From Macrostomum hystrix (lineage: Eukaryota > Platyhelminthes > Macrostomidae), in the NCBI GenBank assembly GCA_950097015.1, contig CATNEN010000005.1, positions 6,057,418 to 6,121,417 of the forward strand: a stretch of DNA of 64,000 bases, written 5' to 3'. The position numbers and the translations under genes are program-made. A model generated the notes under the pieces. The model did no database searches. It saw only the letters and a list, made by a program, of their open reading frames with translations, and had not been told where the DNA came from. The first letter of the stretch is position 1. Every line of letters begins with the position of its first letter. Of this stretch, positions 61,001 to 64,000 are shown piece by piece.

Positions 61001-63840
61001 TGAGGGGGATTAGGGAGAGGAACAGAGAGGGGTTAGGGAGAGGAACTGAGGGGATCAGGAGAGGAACTGAGAGGGGATTAGGGTGAGGAACTGAGAGGGG
61101 ATCAGGTGAGGAAAAGAGAGGGGGGGAGAGGGGAACAGAGAGGGAATCGGAGAGAGGAACTGAAATGGAATTGGGGTCAGGAACTGAGAGGGGGATCAGG
61201 GTGAGGAACAGAGAGGGGATCAGGGTCAGGAACTGAGAGGGGATCAGGGAGAGGAACTGAGAGGGGATCAGGAGAGGAACTGAGAGTGGATCAGGAGAGG
61301 AACTGAGAGGGGATCAGGGAGAGGAACTGAGAGGGGATCAGGGAGAGAACTGAGAGGGGATCAGGGAGAGGAACTGAGAGGGAATTAGGAAGAGGAACAG
61401 AGGGGAATCAGGAGAGGAACAAAGAGGGGATCAGGGAGAGGAACTGAGAGGGATCAGGGAGAGGAACTGAGAGGTGATCATGGAGAGGAACTGAGAGGCG
61501 ATTAGGAGAGGAACAGAGGGGATCAGAGAGAGGAACAGAGAAGGGATTAGGAAGAGAAACAGAGAGGGGATTAGGAAGAGGAACACAGGGGATGAGGGAG
61601 AGGAACAGAGGGGATTAGGAAGAGGAACAGAGGGGATCAGGGAGAGGAACAGAGAGGGGATTAGGAGAGGAACAGAGTGGGGATTAGGAGAGGAACAGAG
61701 AGGGATTAGGAGAGGAACATAGAGGGGATTTGGAGGGAACAGAGTGGGGTGATTAGAATGAGGAACAGAGAGGCGATTAGGAGAGGAACTGAGGGGGATT
61801 AGGGAGAGGAACAGAGGGGACAGAGGAGATACAGAAGGATTAGGGAGAGGAACTGAGAGGGGATTAGGTGAGGAACAGAGAGGGAATCGGAGAGAGGAAC
61901 TGAGATGGATTGGGGTCCAGGAACTGAGAGGGGATCAGGGAGAGGAACTGAGAGGGATCAGGGAGAGGAACTGAGTGGGGATCAGGGTCAGGAACTGAGA
62001 GGGGATCAGGGAGAGGAACTGAGAGGGGATCAGGGAGGAACTGAGAGGGGATTAGGGTGAGGAACAGAGAGGGAATCGGAGAGAGGAACTAGATGGAATT
62101 GGGTCAGGAACTGAGAGGGGATCAGGGAGAGGAACTGAGAGGGGATCAGTGAGAGGAACAGAGGTGGGATCAGGGTCAGGAACTGAGAGGGGATCAGGGA
62201 GAGGAACTGAGAGGGGATCAGGGGAGGAACTGAGAGGGGATCAGGGAGAGAAACTGAGAGGGGATCAGGAGAGGAACTGAGAGGGATTGGGGTCAGGAAC
62301 TGAGAGGGGATCAGGGAGAGGAACAGAGAGGGGATCAGGGAGAGGAACAGAGTGGGGATCAGGGTCAGGAACTTACAGGGATCATGGAGAGGAACTGAGA
62401 GGGATCAGGGGGAGGAACTGAGAGTGGATCAGGGAGAGAAACTGAGAGGGGATCAGGCAGAGGAACTGAGAGTGGATCAGGGAGAGGAACTGAGAGGGGA
62501 TCAGGGAGAGAAACAGAGAGGGGAGTAGGAGAGAGAACAGAGTGGGGATTAGGAGAGGAACAGAGAGGGGATTAGGAGAGGAACATAGAGGGGATTAGGA
62601 GGGGAACAGAGAGGGGATTAGGAGAGGAACAGAGTGGGGGATTAGGAGAAGAACAGAGTGGGGTGATTTGAATGAGGAACAGAGAGGGGATTAGGGAGAG
62701 GAACTGAGAGGGGATTAGGGAGAGGAACAGAGGGGATTAGGGTCAGGAACTGAGAGGGGATCAGGGAGAGGAACTGAGAGGGGATCAGAGGGAGGAACTG
62801 AGAGGGATCAGGGAAGAAACTGAGAGGGGATCAGGCAGAGGAACTGAGAGGGGATCAGGGAGAGGAACTGAGAGGGGATCAGGGTGAGGAACTGAGAGGG
62901 GATCAGGGGAGGAACTGAGAGGGGATTAGGAGAGGAACTGAGAGGGAATCGGTTAAGGAACTGAGAGGGGATCAGGGAGAGGAACAGTGAGGGGATCAGG
63001 GAGAGGAACAGAGTGGGGATCAGGGTCAGGAACTGAGAGGGGATCATGGAGAGGAAACTGAGAGGGGATCATGGAGAGGAACTGAGAGGGGATCAGGGAG
63101 AGGAACTGAGAGGGGATCAGGGAGAGGAACTTAGAGGGGATCAGGGAGAGGAACTGAGAGGGAATTGGGGTCAGGAACTGAGAGGGGACCAGGGAGAGGA
63201 ACAGAGAGGGGATCAGGGAGAGGAACAGAGTGGGGATCAGGGTCAGGAACTGAGAGGGAATCATGGAGAGGAACTGAGAGGGGATCAGGGAGGGTACTGG
63301 AGTGGATCAGGGAGAGGAACTGAGAGGGGATCAGGGAGAGGAACTGAGAGGGAATCAGAGAGAGGAACTGAGAGGGATTGGGGTCAGTAACTGAGAGGGG
63401 ATCAGGGAGAGGAACTGAGAGGGGATTAGGGACAGGAACTGAGAGGGGATCAGGAGAGGAACTGAGAGGGGATCAGGAGAGGAACTGAGAGGGGATCAGG
63501 GAGAGGAACTGAGAGTGGATCAGGTAGGGAACTGAGAGGGGATCAGGAGAGGAACTGAGAGGGGATCAGGGGAGGAACTATGAGGGGATCAGGGAGAGGA
63601 ACTGAGAGGGGATCAGGAGAGGAACTGAGAGTGGATCAGGGAGAGGACCTGAGAGGGGATCAGGGAGAGGAACTGAGAGGGGATTAGGAAGAGGAACAGA
63701 GGGGATCAGGGAGAGGAACAAAGAGGGGATCAGGGAGAGGAACTGAGAGGGGATCAGGGAGAGGAACTGAGAGGGGATCATGGAGAGGAACTGAGAGGGG
63801 ATCAGGAGAGGAACTGAGAGGCGATTAGGAAGAGGAACAG
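58100..63840. repeat. Higher-order repeat, about 3.0 kb, two indel-rich copies
   Basis: 58.1-60.8 kb and 61.17-63.84 kb follow the same order of variants (GAACTTACAGGG, GAACAGTGAGGGG, GGACCAGGGAGAGG, GGTACTG, GAACTATGAG). The offset shrinks steadily from about 3058 bp at the start to about 2989 bp at the end. The first copy has many extra bases (GAGGGGGATC, AATTTGGGG) and the second many missing ones (GAGAGGGATC, GATCAGGAGAGG). Confidence 0.8.
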
Positions 63841-64000
63841 AGGGGATCAGAGAGAGGAACAGAGAGGGGATTAGGAAGAGAAACAGAGAGGGGATTAGTA
63901 AGAGGAACACAGGGGATCAGGGAGAGGAACAGAGAGGGATTAGGAAATAGGAACAGAGGGGATCAGGGAGAGGAACAGAGAGGGGATTAGGAGAGGAACA

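Larger units (their letters stand above)
24009..64000. repeat. 24-bp purine-rich megasatellite, about 40 kb, runs past the window edge
   Basis: More than 1,600 head-to-tail units, typically GAACTGAGAGGGGATC followed by AGGGAGAG, with GATTAGGGTGAG, GATTAGGAGAG, GAACAGAG, CATGGAGAG and CAGGGTCAG variants. The plus strand is overwhelmingly purine. It is the same family and orientation as 1-1452. The array begins after TTTTTTCTGTTTCAG. The period is divisible by three and several frames lack stops, so long frames rich in Pro-Ser-Leu-Phe (minus) or Gly-Thr-Glu-Arg (plus) appear throughout. Identical patterns on both strands and frame changes with every indel show these are not genes. No other gene or RNA was seen in this block. 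Confidence 0.97.

Overview
The window looks like nuclear DNA of an invertebrate animal. It has one split gene for a very large membrane channel, with a GT-AG intron, AT-rich non-coding spacers, and an extreme load of tandem repeats. There are no bacterial operons or ribosome-binding sites. A repeat-rich, long-read-assembled invertebrate genome such as a free-living flatworm would fit, but that is a guess and the sequence does not prove a species.

Layout. 1-1452 is a purine-rich 23/24-bp minisatellite. 2136-9140 (+) is the only convincing gene: a TRPM-like cation channel of about 2199 residues. It has ankyrin-like repeats at the N-terminus, six membrane segments, a TRPM-type post-S6 helix and a C-terminal coiled coil encoded by a second exon. 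Thirteen near-identical 219-bp units (2736-5582) lie inside its coding sequence. 9.8-13.0 kb holds four separate minisatellites (24, 32, 56 and 23 bp). 13.0-15.1 kb is mostly unique and contains a small hammerhead-ribozyme-like fold at 13467-13531. 15.1-21.7 kb holds a duplicated segment (15.15-15.75 and 18.12-18.70 kb, with a partial third copy at 21.5-21.7 kb). The two full copies carry a perfect X-box (RFX site) next to a forkhead site, and all three carry clusters of X-box-like 20-mers followed by a splice-donor-like GT. The copies are separated by a 22-bp array (15.89-17.87 kb) and a 28-bp array (19.80-21.41 kb). 22.2-23.97 kb is a degenerate 20-bp array split by a roughly 668-bp insertion that looks like a solo LTR in minus orientation.

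From 24.0 kb to the end of the window (about 40 kb, continuing past the edge) everything is one 24-bp purine-rich minisatellite family, the same family and orientation as the array at 1-1452. It is organised in nested higher-order repeats of about 0.5, 0.69, 1.42, 1.94, 2.0-2.2, 3.0 and 3.4 kb. Because 24 is divisible by three and the unit lacks stops in several frames, this block produces long open frames on both strands. I treat none of them as genes. Past about 50.6 kb, and strongly past 56 kb, single-base indels accumulate, which looks like reduced consensus accuracy.

The gene sits between two blocks of the same minisatellite. The features most worth checking are the ankyrin plus TRPM architecture with its recently expanded coding repeat, the RFX/forkhead elements, the hammerhead-like motif, and the higher-order structure (and assembly reliability) of the 40-kb array.
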